Shown here: piece by piece, positions 12,032 to 23,153 of the stretch | How positions within the stretch are numbered: position 1 is the first letter of the stretch | Layout of the letters: each line of letters starts with the position of its first letter | Assembly (NCBI GenBank): GCA_022113835.1 | Contig: JAILWY010000009.1 | Coordinates: 8,780,001-8,844,000 of the forward strand | Reading direction: 5' to 3' | DNA from: Atopsyche davidsoni | Taxonomy: Eukaryota > Arthropoda > Insecta > Trichoptera > Hydrobiosidae | DNA: 64,000 nucleotides | Translations under genes and position numbers: made by a program | Notes under the pieces: model-generated | What the model was told of the DNA's origin: nothing | Seen by the model: only the letters and a program-made list of their open reading frames with translations | The model's database searches: none

Positions 12032-12101
12032 GCCCGGGGCCCTCCGTGTCCGCCGGGGGCTCCCGGGGCTTCCGGGACTCCCGGGGCTCCAGGGGCTGTC
12101 C
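12032..12101 (+). CDS. Possible collagen-like exon fragment (Gly-Leu-Pro repeats)
   Basis: A fair plus-strand acceptor (GGTCCATTTCAG ending at 12031) precedes a frame reading GLPGLPGLPGLQGL. These are five consecutive Gly-Leu-X triplets at 12057-12101, built from a 9-bp unit GGGCTCCCG. In this frame most unit-to-unit base changes are silent (CTC/CTT, GGG/GGA, CTC/CTG) and one gives Pro to Gln, as expected if the frame is or was translated. The plus frame one base earlier also gives a Gly-X-Y pattern with replacements, and the minus strand gives a broken one. Residues before and after leave the triplet register, and I see no convincing donor. It could be a short interruption-rich collagen exon (multiplexin-like proteins have such short runs), a decayed exon, or a GC-rich 9-bp simple repeat. 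Confidence 0.22.
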
Positions 12102-13635
12102 CCTCGACACTCGCTCACGCACCTCGGGACGCGCGAGCGGATGTTGCGATTTATCCTCCGTACCTACGGAGTAATTGTTATAATCGTTTTCTTATAACGA
12201 CCGATCGGGCAAGCTGTGCCACTTTAAAAGTTATCGCCTTCATAGTGCGTTTCCTCTCCAGCCTAGGGGAGCTGTCCAATTATTTATTGAAATAATAGGA
12301 TAGTAATAACGCAACCCTAGAATTAAGTGGTTATTTTCGGTGGTTACAATAAAAAGAAATAACAGAGGGATGCCAGTTTGTCTTATTATTTGGTAGGGGA
12401 AGAACGATCGCATTAAATTATATTCCATGGCATTTATGTACTGGAAGAGTCAAGGGTGTGTGCCTGGGGAGTTAATATCAATTCGACAAGAGGTCAGAGA
12501 AGAGAGAATCGTTCGATAATTGCGTAATGACGGCGACTAAAAAAGGAGGACGAGTGATTCAACCGGCGTAAAAAATAAAGAATAATGACGAAATAATCGA
12601 AGAGCTGGCGGTGAATACATTAAATAGGTTATGATCAGTATGCGTTGGGTTCAATTTCCTCGAATGCGATGGCTTCATAGATTTAAGCTCTCGAGAGAGC
12701 GACCGAGGCACGGTGAGTTTTTCGAGCAAACATCGCACTCAGGTTGTCGGTAAGGTTCTGGAAGAATAGCGTTTAGATTCGAGTAGCAGATAACAAATTA
12801 AAATAGACCACTTAAATACTGAAGTCGACGGAACGGGCCCTCAGATTTGTATCATAATTCTCATAACGAGGAAATCGTAACGGAGTACTGAACCCGCGGA
12901 GCTCGCGGTAAGGGAGGGCGACGGGTCCGACCACCTCGCCTCCGGATAATTCCGGCGTGACCCAAAGCTATTGATTTTACCACTCGGGGATCGATAGAGC
13001 CCGATAAATTAGTTAAGTTAACCAAACGGGCGACCGAAAGGCCGGCAAGGCGCAGAAATAACCGAATCGCATTTGAGAATAATTTATTGATAAAACGATT
13101 GAACTATGACCGTCTCTTACGAAATGGCGCTGATTCAGTAGACCGCAAACTCGAGGCGGTCGCGCATGCGAACTATCCTTTTATCTGTGTAAGAATCGCT
13201 TTATGAAATGAGATCCTCGAGGGGTCCCGGCTGTCGATGCGATTATGCAGTTTGCCACTGATTGGACGCGAGTCCCCAAACGAAGGCCTCGCGCGGAAAG
13301 CCGAACTCCACTTTGAGGGCCTCCGGGGAGCCGCCCCGCCGTTACAGTCCGATTGAAAACGATTCATTAAGCTGAGGTTCCGGGTTCATTACCGCTGCAT
13401 CGGTCCAGAACGGGAACAAAGCCGGCTCCTGTATGAAACAACTTTCCCTTTGTATTATTAGAAGCGCTTCGACTCCGCCCGTCGCGCGGAGTGGATGAAC
13501 TCGCGGAGACAATTCGTTCGATAGACGCGTTTCAGTCGCGGATATGGGTGGAGTTATGCTTTGTGGCACTGTCGATAGAGAAGGCTATCAGCGAAGGAGT
13601 GCCGCCGACATACGATCGAGAGATAGTACAAGGAG
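12102..13635. other. Dense GC-rich islands, candidate regulatory cluster
   Basis: A long, nearly continuous moderately GC-rich tract runs from about 12640 to 13620. A strong isolated plus-strand donor word (GCACG then GTGAGT) lies near 12713. Frames are short and overlap on both strands, and no gene is recognised. Confidence 0.5.
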
Positions 13636-16600
13636 TTCAATAAAGATCACTGAGCCGCGGAGCAGTAGATATTGAATAGCGCTATAAATGAAGATCGCGA
13701 GCGAGATACGGAATGAGAGATACCGATAAAGACGAAGTAATTAATTTTCAAATAAATTACACTCAGTAATAATAAGGAGGAATTAAGAACGTACCATAGA
13801 ACTCTATTTTGGTAAGTTGGATTATTCGATTCTTTGAGGATCGGGTCCGACTTTAAATCAATCAATTAATGGTACGGATTTCAATAATTCCACAGACGTA
13901 GTTACTGAAATGGCTGGCGAAACTTCTGAGTAAAATTATATTCACGAAAATCTAAAGCCACAAAAATATGACGAAGTATAAATAGCTGTTAATTTTGGTT
14001 AGCTCGAGACAAAACGTGGGCTGCCATAACATTTTTTTCATATTTAGCTGAAAAGCAACTGTCGTCGTATATTTGCCGCCAACTTTCGTGTTCTGTTGGG
14101 GATTAATGGCTTTTTTTTGCTCTGCGGTTAAAACAATTTGAAAAACGCCTTTGTTATCCTTCATTTTTGTTGTAATTTTAAATTTTTTAGAAGATAAGGT
14201 GTTTTATTTGGCTTTAAATCCGAGCTTTTGCGTTAGTCAAATCTATAAAAAAAACATTAATTCAAACCTCACCGACACTTCTGCAACTGTGCGTGTGATG
14301 TATTAACGCGTTTATTTTAGGATTATAATAAATAACAAAGCCATAAGTTCACAGTCAGAAATGGGGTCGTTGAAAATTCACGTACAGTACAAGTTTTATG
14401 AAATGAAGCGAGAAATTGGTTGATTGATTTGATTCGTGCTGGAAGATGAACTTGACACACTCTGCGCCTAACATTTAGCACCTCTCCAAAGGTACTCTCA
14501 AAGAGCGGAATCATCATGCAGTTTGGAACACGATTAAAGCATTAGTGTTATTTTTGTAAATAAAAAAAACAACTACAAATCAATTTAAAGTAACACAAAA
14601 ATAATTTGAAAAAAAAAAATAAACGGGACTCCTTCGCATTGAAGCAAGTTGTATTATATAATTTTATGGATAAAATATTTTTTAAGCATAAGCTTATCTC
14701 TTGGCTTATTTCAATTATTAGGATTTTATCTTAGTTTAACGGTCGTATTCCTAATTAATATTCCACAAACATAACAGGGTTGCTAACAAAGGCTATATTA
14801 TTTTATAGAATCTAATTGCACATGTTAAATATAGCTATTTGTTACATAAACTACTAAAATGGATCACGTTATGCAGTGTTTTATCATTTCGTGACATCAT
14901 CAGTTTACTTGCAACAATAATGTTCGAATAGCATAAAGAGCGGTTCAGTCTGGCGTTCTATTTGAATTTATTGCGATATTGTAATAATGTACATTTGCAA
15001 ATACTATAGTTGAATCCATGGTCAATTTATTGGTTTGTACACGCGAAAAAATATGCCGGCGGGCAAATAACATACTAAAATATTTAAAATGTATATTTTT
15101 CAGAGGAGATAAATATAGATACGAGCCGATTAATAACTACTTTTATGTTTAGATAAGTGAGTCTCGGCGAGGTTGAAATTAAACTAAGACCTCCTAACTG
15201 AAGAGCAGGTCGGGCGCTCCGATATCCACTCAGTAGAAAACAAACTAAAAAATAACACCCTTCAACGAACCAACCGAGTACAAAAAAATATCCAAATTTA
15301 TCTGAGCGATACTTAGAGAGATGTGTTATTATATTACGATATAAATCTGCTGGTGTGTGATTTATGTGAGTTGCATAAGTCAAGGATCGCATGACATAAA
15401 ATGATGTCACATTCCGAGGGTTGAAAAGGGTAAACGAATATCTGACTGATTGTGACAGGGGTAGAAGGAAATATGAAAATTTTTGCTTGAAAATTGTGAA
15501 AATAAAAATACAAAATATTTTTATTATCGTCGCTGTTACTGATTTTGTAGTTTGTTCATGATAATAAGCAATAAAGTTAAAATTGAATTACTCAATAAAT
15601 ATTTTTTAATTTTACGAATTGGATGTTTGATAACGGTGGTAGTGATCGTGTGTTAATATGCAGCTACAGATTTTCAACTACTGACGTGTATCGGTGAAGT
15701 CAGCAGGGTATATCACAAGTTATACGATCGATAGATTTAAATTTGCGCGCTCGAAGTGGCACGCTTGATTCCTATGACAAGGCGCCATTTGCGAGAGAAG
15801 TGCAATTATAATAAACACAAAATATTAATGTTTGAGTAAAAAAACAAAATATTATTTGTTGTTGACGAAAGAAACATGGAGTTATTTTATATTTACGGTA
15901 TCAGATCGGGCTTGGTCTATGGTTATTGAGGGGCAACACGTCATAGTCTGTTTTTTATTTCGGCCATGGTAAGGGTTCGGACGCGGGTCGCCATTCACCG
16001 TGCGACCGTCTGTCGCGTGTAGTCGACATTAAGGCATAATGTTTCTGAGGCAGTTGGCAGCACTGCACAAAGCCAGGGAGGTATCAATCATGTCTGCCGT
16101 ACGAACAACGAGGGTCGCCGAGACATGCAACGCATGCAATGTAGCATTAAACTCAATTTAATTTTTTTAATTGTTTTATTTTGATAAGTTGGCAACAAAA
16201 GTAAATAAGATCTTATTTTGAAACACTACGTAAATAAAGTCGAGGTTAGTTCAAATTGTGATGATTATAATGATGAATGTTTTTTGTTTAGTTTTTGTGA
16301 GCATCGCATGATACTAATTTAAGTTCAAGCTGGCATATTGAAGTAATGCTTTGTAATTGATAATACGTTTCAAGTCGACACGAAAACCTTTTACATCAAT
16401 TGAAATATACAACAACGGCCATACACATGTGAGATTCGGTATTGAAATCACCTATCTAATTTTCTGTAACAAATAATGGTTGCAGTAAACTATTTCGCGG
16501 AATTTACTAATAAAGTGTTGTTAATAAACGTTTTATTTATAAAATTCCTCTTGTATACTAATATTAAAAATGAAAATACTTGATTGGTTTTTTCTTTCTT

Positions 16601-16950
16601 TATTTTATATACAACTACAAAATTTTGTAAAGACGTTAAGATGTGAACATACAAATATATGACGGGCATTTACATTGATGGGATGATCTTGATACATGTT
16701 TTTTATCATGCAAACCAGTTCCTTATGTGGCTTCAAGCCGTTTCAAGATTATCAGATCAGCTCTGAGTGTCTACTTAAGGATATTGTCATTGCTCATAAA
16801 TTGTACCCGCATAATCTGCCAACAGATTTATAACGCTCTTATTGGGTATTTATTCGTTGTCTCCACGTGACGCCGCGAACTTTTATCGTTTTATTTTACT
16901 ACTTACTCATAGCCACAGATCACAGATATATCCTTCGCGGAAAAAATGCA
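13636..16950. other. AT-rich DNA, mostly featureless, one island
   Basis: Mostly AT-rich with long A/T runs. The 108-codon minus frame at 15084-15410 has no domain. One GC-richer island spans about 15950-16140. No repeat or RNA gene is supported. Confidence 0.6.
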
Positions 16951-16953
16951 CAA

Positions 16954-16998
16954 GTCATTCTCAACATAAAAAGGTCTGATTGAGAATGACCTTTTTAT
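16954..16998. repeat. Two interleaved, mutually exclusive hairpins
   Basis: GTCATTCTCAA (16954-16964) pairs perfectly with TTGAGAATGAC (16980-16990). ATAAAAAGGTC (16966-16976) pairs perfectly with GACCTTTTTAT (16988-16998). The right arms overlap at GAC, so both stems cannot be fully formed at once. It may be a relic of an inverted-repeat transposon or a bistable RNA structure; the function is unknown. Confidence 0.6.
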
Positions 16999-17480
16999 TT
17001 TATGGATACAAAATATTTCTAAAGCAGTAATGCTGTACTTCATAGAACTTGTAAAGTCAAATAAAAGTAATCTGAAATGTCCACAAACTGTTTAAAAATT
17101 ACATACATAGATTTCAAAAACCACATATTGTTTATAAATAGGACCTATTAATGATGATATTTTCTCTATATTTATAAGAAATCGAAATCTTAAATGAATT
17201 AAAAAAAAAAATGATACACTACAATATAGGTTAGAATTAAACAATATGTTACTGTAATAAAAAAAATCATTCGATTTATCAGGATCGAGTAGTTAGTTAA
17301 CTTTTTAATCAATTAAGTTTTTACTTGTTGGTTCATAAATAATCGTAAATGTGAGAAGAAAAATTTACAATAGTTATTATTGAAAGCTACCCGATGGTTT
17401 TTTGTGATGTTACATTTTCATAAAACTGTGCTTTATAAGCCGCTTCAAAAGTGTTGAAATTCGCTGTTGTACATAATAAA
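16999..17480. other. AT-rich filler
   Basis: Strongly AT-rich sequence with A runs (for example around 17203-17215). I see no open frame, repeat family or regulatory site that I can support. Confidence 0.6.
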
Positions 17481-18471
17481 TAAATAAATGAATACCCTTA
17501 TTTGCAAAGTTAAGATTTATCGTTCTCTTGGTGGTGCTTTTAGGCTGCAGGCGAGGCAAATTTTAAAACGTACTCAACGCAACGTACGTCTGTTTCGGCT
17601 GCTTATAAAGAAAAACACGCGTGTAACTCACATTAGCCGCACTGTACTGTTTGGCGAGCGGCGAGAAATCTTCGTATACATTTGACATGGAATTTATACC
17701 GCTATTGCTTAATAAGGTTTATTTATCTCTCGAGAGGAGCTGCTCCACTGTTGGAAATATCGGGGGAAGCACGCTATGAAACAATAATGTTTATGGACGT
17801 GAAAAATTGTTACATTCCGCACGCTGCTCTGGCAGAGAGTTTCGGGCATTACTCATGTGATAACAGCGAAGGCGCTTTATCGTATTATTTATCGGGAAGA
17901 TCCACCTCGCCCCGCCCGCCGACTGTCTGACGTGCATGACGAGGTCTGCGAACGGGCCACGCCGCGGCACGAGACACGACTTGGAACTACAATTTCTGTT
18001 GGGAAAATGCAAGACGTCAATTATTCAGTGGTAAGAGTTTCGGCTTTGTCGATGTCAGGGTCCACCTCAGCGCTCAGCGCATCCTCGCGCTTCGGTGAAC
18101 ATTTAAAAAATAACAAACATGGAGTTGAACCTCACGTACCGCGGGTTTGCGAATCGCCGTTGTTAGCCGCTTCTCTAACTTTTAAGACGCAAACCTCATT
18201 TGTAACATAATTATCAATATATTTTTTTAAAGGAGAACTAGTAAATTGTATACTTATCTATAGTGATCGTGCTACATAGTAGTTTAGTTTTTGCCGTGGA
18301 AGCATACGATTTGGTGCATCCTGACATCGTGTGATACAAATATATATAATTATAAAATATGGCAGCCAGGATCCCGAGCAGCAGCAGTCGATGGGCGGCA
18401 GCGGCTGACCCCGGCTGCGGTGGGTTGACAGGTTCTCGATCGTTCGCGGCTGCAGTGGTTTCTTTGTGCAG
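17481..18471. other. GC-rich island cluster
   Basis: Islands span about 17530-17660 and 17810-18190. Frames of 65-117 codons are open on both strands. One (plus, 17857 onward) meets a donor-like GTGGTAAGAG near 18030, but it has no acceptor or domain support. Candidate regulatory DNA. Confidence 0.45.
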
Positions 18472-18570
18472 CCCGAGGCGCGGGCGACGAGCGAGTCGGC
18501 GGCGAAGAAACCGGTCGCCGAGCAGCCGTGCTGGACGGATTGTTGCCAAATGCCGGCCATTGTTTTAAGA
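18472..18570 (+). CDS. Candidate exon 1 of a small two-exon open frame (unrecognised)
   Basis: A pyrimidine-rich acceptor (GTGGTTTCTTTGTGCAG, ending 18471) is followed by 99 nt and then GTACGT at 18571, a good donor. In the frame that reads RGAGDERVGGEETGRR near its start, the segment is open throughout. It joins exon 2 (18904) in frame, across a 333-nt intron with GT-AG ends. A second frame (starting PEARATSESAAKK) is also open here but would hit a stop soon after joining. No domain is recognised, and upstream coding sequence is not identified. GC-rich islands produce such frames by chance, so this is a hypothesis only. Confidence 0.22.
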
Positions 18571-18903
18571 GTACGTCGCATTAAAATCGCATTAGGCGTT
18601 TTCTCATGCTACTGTCTCTCTCCAGTGGTACCCGACATGCGAAAAAAGTGCACGCCGTAATGGAGTTTTCAAATCTACTCTCTTTGTTTTGAAGAAAATT
18701 GTAATCGTTTAGCCTTTTTGTGTTCTCACACATGACTACTTTTTAAGAAAACGATTACAAAATGGGTCATTACGAGCCGGTTGACAGAAATACAAATTAA
18801 GGGCTCCTAACATCTGCTTTTGGGTCACGGAGACGAGCCACAAAACGCAAACAATAAAATTATATTGCGGAACCGATAAACTCACTTTCTATTTTTTGCA
18901 CAG

Positions 18904-19013
18904 AAACCGCATATTTTGGTTGTTTTTTGAGCGTGAAAATGGCGCAGGCGTTATTCAAGTGGAAGGCAGAGGCTCTCGTTTCAAGTGACCCCACCTGCTT
19001 CGCAAGTAATTAA
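18904..19013 (+). CDS. Candidate exon 2 with stop, joined to 18472-18570 (unrecognised)
   Basis: The acceptor is one of the best on the plus strand: CTTTCTATTTTTTGCACAG, ending at 18903. Reading in frame from exon 1 gives AYFGCFLSVKMAQALFKWK and then PTCFASN with a TAA at 19011-19013. A second frame (NRIFWLFFEREN...) is also open for 27 codons. A GTAATT donor-like word at 19006 could alternatively end the exon. No domain is recognised. Two copies of TTCAAGTG (18954 and 18980) inside it match the NK2-class homeodomain site, which suggests enhancer function instead. Confidence 0.22.
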
Positions 19014-20880
19014 ATTGTGTAAACTGTCGCCTGAAGTTCCAGAGGGGTCGGGGCTGAGTCACGGGCGCCCCGAGAGAGGGTTGCAAACGAACCGAAAAGC
19101 CTTTGTGAGCGAACAAGTCGCAGTGTTGTTTGCCCGCCGACCGCACAAAGAAAGCGGCCATTGGGAGGCTGCAAGGATCTGGACGTGAGCGCCGGGACGT
19201 GTGCGAGGCTGCCGCCCGTGGGTTACACAGGATGTTAATAAACTCTACTTTTCAAAAGAAACAAAATCGCTGTAAAAATGTTTTCCGCTAATTGACTAAG
19301 GAGATGAATGAAACGGATCGCAGCTATCCAGCTATTTGAGATAACTATTTACACGTCTAAAAATAACCAATTGTCTTCCAAGTTCAAACGCAAGGACGAC
19401 TTTTATTTAATAATGTTTAGGTATATTTGTCGTCGACTTCTGAGTTTTATGTCACCATCACTACTAACAAGGTAATTAGGTGAAACTGTTGCTACAATGC
19501 AACAAAAAAGCCTGTAAATAATGTGTTTATCCCCGACAATAGCTTAGGAATGTCGAAATACTACCTCCGTGAATGGCCTCATAATTACGACGAATATAAT
19601 AATACAGGTACCGCAGAGCCAAGGATAAAGTGGGTACGAATATATATAATTAAACCATATTGCACCGGCTTGTATAATTATGATTTTATAATAGTATTAG
19701 CGTTTCAAAAGTAGGGCATTTCACGTTGTCACTGTAAAGACTAACCGCACGACGCGTGCGTGCGGCGGACCTTTCTTTTGGCCACTCGTTGTCACGAAAC
19801 GAAAAAGCTGACAAACATGCCGGACATCAAAGCGCCCGGACAGGAGGGAGGACAATAGAATATGACGTTAAGGATTGTATATCGGTGTGAAATTGTTTGA
19901 ATGCATCGTGTTAGACGACCACTTCGACTACTCATAGTAACGACGCAAAAGAACTGCAAAGACAATTTTTTTCACTTCATAAAGCAGTTCTTTGCTGGTA
20001 GCATTTTTAATAATTTTATATTATAATTACTTATGATAAATTGTTGGAGTATTTAAGAAACGCAGTTCCCACAATGTGCGGTTTAGATATTGTCATTATT
20101 ACAAATTATACGAGGCAGATATTTATCAATAAATTATACACTTATTGCATTTATTAATGTCAATGTCTTAAAAATTTTCAATTATGTGTCATTTTTGTTT
20201 ATTTTGTTGGGATATTTGGACTCGGTCTCCGTTTTTTATTTGTGTGTTCGGTGATCTGAATACTTATGTTTTATGTTGGTATCAACTCGAGATACTTGTC
20301 AAGATTCAAGTTATATTAATTTCTTGCTTAACTTGTTTTTATATGAAATTGGGCAAGAAAATTATGACTCCAAATAATGAAAGTATTGAAATGGTTGCAA
20401 TAAAACTAGCAATATCAACACCTATTATTTATCAGCAGATTGGAATAAAAATAACGGTGTCGTCAATTTTATAGTGCTATACAATCATTACTTTACAAAT
20501 AGTACTAAAATAATATTGGTGATTGGCAATAATTTATTATTTTGTTAATAAATAATTTTATATATTTTTATTGAGGTTTATCATTAAATGAGATTGGTAT
20601 TTTAAATTATTGTGAGTAGTAAAAAATTTGTCAGCTTTGAAATTTTAATTTAGAAATTCTCCGCTCTTTGTGAAATGATATTCTTTTAGAAGCACCTTGG
20701 TTTTTGTACAATAATTGTAATTGGATATTATTGTGTTAAATTAAAACCCAAAAAATGATAGGACAAAATAAGTCACGTAATCTTTTTCAGAAACAACTAA
20801 TGATTTTCTGACTGAAAGATTTTCCAACTCCTTTATAAATATTTCTATAAGGCTTTGGATTCTTTCATAGTGTGTTTCCT
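19014..20880. other. Island tail, then AT-rich DNA
   Basis: The island continues to about 19215, with a 67-codon plus frame and no domain. A second small GC-rich patch lies at 19740-19860. The rest, including a 96-codon low-complexity plus frame at 20184-20474, is AT-rich and judged noncoding. Confidence 0.55.
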
Positions 20881-22880
20881 CCCTCCCACCTTTAGATCAG
20901 ACATTTCTGAAGAAATATCAACGGATATTTATCAAAAGGCACGCGTGCTCCCGTTGCGCCCCCCAAATCTTTTAGGGAGTGTTGTTTAGATTCCTAAATC
21001 AGTTTGCCTAAGTAAGGCTTCCTTTTGTTATTTTTAAATAATAAAAAGACGACCACGAATGCGCAAGACAAAAATCTGTTCATCTACAAAATTTCGAAAA
21101 TTTTTTATTAACGTAAAGTTACAAACGCAATGTGAATTTATAAAATATAAAGAAGTAAAATATCAGAATATCAGGGTATAGTTATTCGGCCTAAAATAGA
21201 AGAGTAATAAATAGTGGAGTTGTTTCCTTCCAAAGGGCTTCTTGACCTGTTGCGAGCGGATGTGGCGACTTGATTCTATTTTCTGTTGCCGTCCCGCTCT
21301 GTCCCCACTGGACAGAGGGAGAGGCCGATGCTTTGTTAGACCGGGCCTGGCGATGGAGACTGGATAAAGATGCGCTGGAGGCAATTGTATCGAAGCGAGT
21401 TTCTCTGTCTTAGATAAGCTAAATCAATCCCTGAGGTAATCATGGAACCAAACTACAAACTTTCATTTAGATAATATCGTCAATTGAACGAGAAACTATC
21501 GTAAGCACTATTTCAGAGAGCTGAGTTAAAAAAATACTGAAGTTTCAATATTTTTTTTATGTATTTGTGTGATTTCTTGAAATCTTCAAAATTGAAATCT
21601 TGTGAATTGACGTTACTTATGATAAAGTTATGCTTTCAGGACATTCGTAGGATGGTATGAATAATTTTTTTTATATATACAAAATAATAATTATTTTACA
21701 CTATAAAAAAGTTTTTTTACTCCCATTAGATGTAGGCGATATAATAGGATTCTTAATATGTTCGAAACAACATCAATACTAGGACAAAAAATCAAGTATA
21801 TCGAAATATGACAGGTTTGTAGAGAGCTAGGAAGTATAGGGTCACATGTCTCCTGGGGCTAACGTCCTCTGAAGGAGAGGCGGGGAAATGAAGAGCTTCC
21901 GCCAGAAGGTCGGCGCAGGAGCCAGGTCGCGTGATTCACCAGATCCGAGGGGAGCCGAGCGTCTCAGATGAGGACGTACCGTGATTATCTCAATAGCTCA
22001 AGAGTCGTCATTCGACAAACATATTTTATTAAAAATAATCTGCAAAGTATCTCAGATTCAACGCCTTGTTTATCAAGTACATTTGCAGGTTATTAGCTAT
22101 TGTTGGTAAAATCCGATTCTCGGGTGTAAAACCCTATTGAGTGTTAAAAATAAAATTGAAAAATATATATTTTATGCCAATATCAGAAACAAAATCTTAA
22201 GTCAAATGTTTATATGTCTATTTCATTATATTAATTTATTTGACAAGTTAATTGATTCTTTAAATAAGCCTCATAATTATTAATACTGTAGAAGTTTGCG
22301 ACTTTTAATTTTTTTTATTTTAATAATTTGGTTTTATGTATAAGCAGAAAGGATATGCATGTAACCAATATGCAAACATTTAAAATCTAAAAATAAGAGT
22401 TAGAATAAAGAACCAATACCCATGCAACGGACACGAAAAGAGTAAGAAATTAATTTTACGTTGATTTTGGGGATGTTATGAAAATAATGCATAAATAACA
22501 CCATGTACAAAGAAGGACAATTTTAACATTTACTGTGATTAAATCAACCAAATAACATTTATTTCTTAAATTGTTTAAGAAAAGACACGGTCCATTTTTA
22601 TTAATTCGAAAAAAATGCATATGAATTTAATAATTTTAAATATCATTTAAAATTTGTTAGAATGAACTACTGAGCTATAAAAAAATACTTTCTGATTCCA
22701 AGGACATTTTCAGAATTGTAAATCGTCTCAAATAGTACTTCAATAAGTGGTAGATGTTAGTAATAATAAACTATATTAATAAAAAGTAATTATTAACCTC
22801 AATTTAAATAATTAAGCGGCAGCTAGATACGATCAGAAAGTAAACAAATAGAACAGCTTTAAATAGTAAATTACTATTAT
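20881..22880. other. Mostly AT-rich DNA with two small islands
   Basis: Patches of higher GC lie at about 21220-21390 and 21845-22000. In the first, a minus-strand acceptor-like tract (GGCCTCTCCCTCTGTCCAG) precedes an open basic frame, but there is no usable GT donor beyond a poor CAG/GTCAAG. The remainder is AT-rich without recognisable features. Confidence 0.5.
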
Positions 22881-22904
22881 TAAATATTACAGGTGAGGTA
22901 AGTG
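22881..22904 (+). promoter_or_regulatory. Strong 5' splice-site word next to a weak acceptor
   Basis: TTAAATATTACAG ends at 22892. It is followed by GTGAG and then GTAAGTG at 22898, so two donors sit directly behind an acceptor-like CAG. The pyrimidine tract is poor. It could be a plus-strand ratchet-like site, a 5-nt microexon or chance. Confidence 0.15.
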
Positions 22905-23035
22905 TATATGTATTTATGTGAGGATAATGTCTCAGAATGTAAGGAAAATCAATAAACTGAAGGTTAAGTAGACCGTTATTTACAAATGAGTCGCGCTCGC
23001 GCGGCCACCGAGTCTCCGAATCCATTTACACTTAC

Positions 23036-23126
23036 ACGGGTGAGAATGTCCTCTCGCTGGGATTTCTCCAGTACCTGGTCGGGGAGTTGATTAATGGGGC
23101 TGCGGACACCTCGACGAATCACTTAC
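23036..23126 (-). other. Potential recursive-splice (RS) exon downstream of the ratchet AG
   Basis: If the regenerated donor at 23126 is skipped, the next good donor on the minus strand is CCCGT followed by GTAAGTG at 23035. It defines a 91-nt exon. A weaker GACCAG/GTACTGG donor inside would give 52 nt. Competition between a ratchet donor and a downstream donor is known for recursive splice exons in vertebrates and flies. The segment is GC-rich, unlike ordinary intron. Confidence 0.3.
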
Positions 23127-23153
23127 CTGCAAATAAAGAAAAAAATCGATTAG
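23121..23153 (-). promoter_or_regulatory. Recursive-splicing (ratchet) site, zero-length exon
   Basis: On the minus strand a consensus branch-point word CTAAT (23153-23149) is followed by the tract TTTTTTTCTTTATTTGCAG. This abuts GTAAGTG directly, with the junction between 23127 and 23126. The branch A is about 23 nt from the AG, an ideal distance. This is the classical ratchet arrangement of long insect introns: splicing joins the upstream exon to the AG and recreates a perfect donor for the next step. It lies 16.6 kb upstream, in the sense of transcription, of the similar site at 6509. The two together argue for one long minus-strand intron. Confidence 0.75.

Noticed and set aside
20184..20474. 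96-codon AT-rich plus frame, possible transposon ORF
   Set aside because: Low-complexity hydrophobic translation, no transposase or reverse-transcriptase motif, no terminal repeats.
21251..21307. Minus-strand acceptor with basic open frame
   Set aside because: The only available donor is a poor CAG/GTCAAG, and no partner exon was found.
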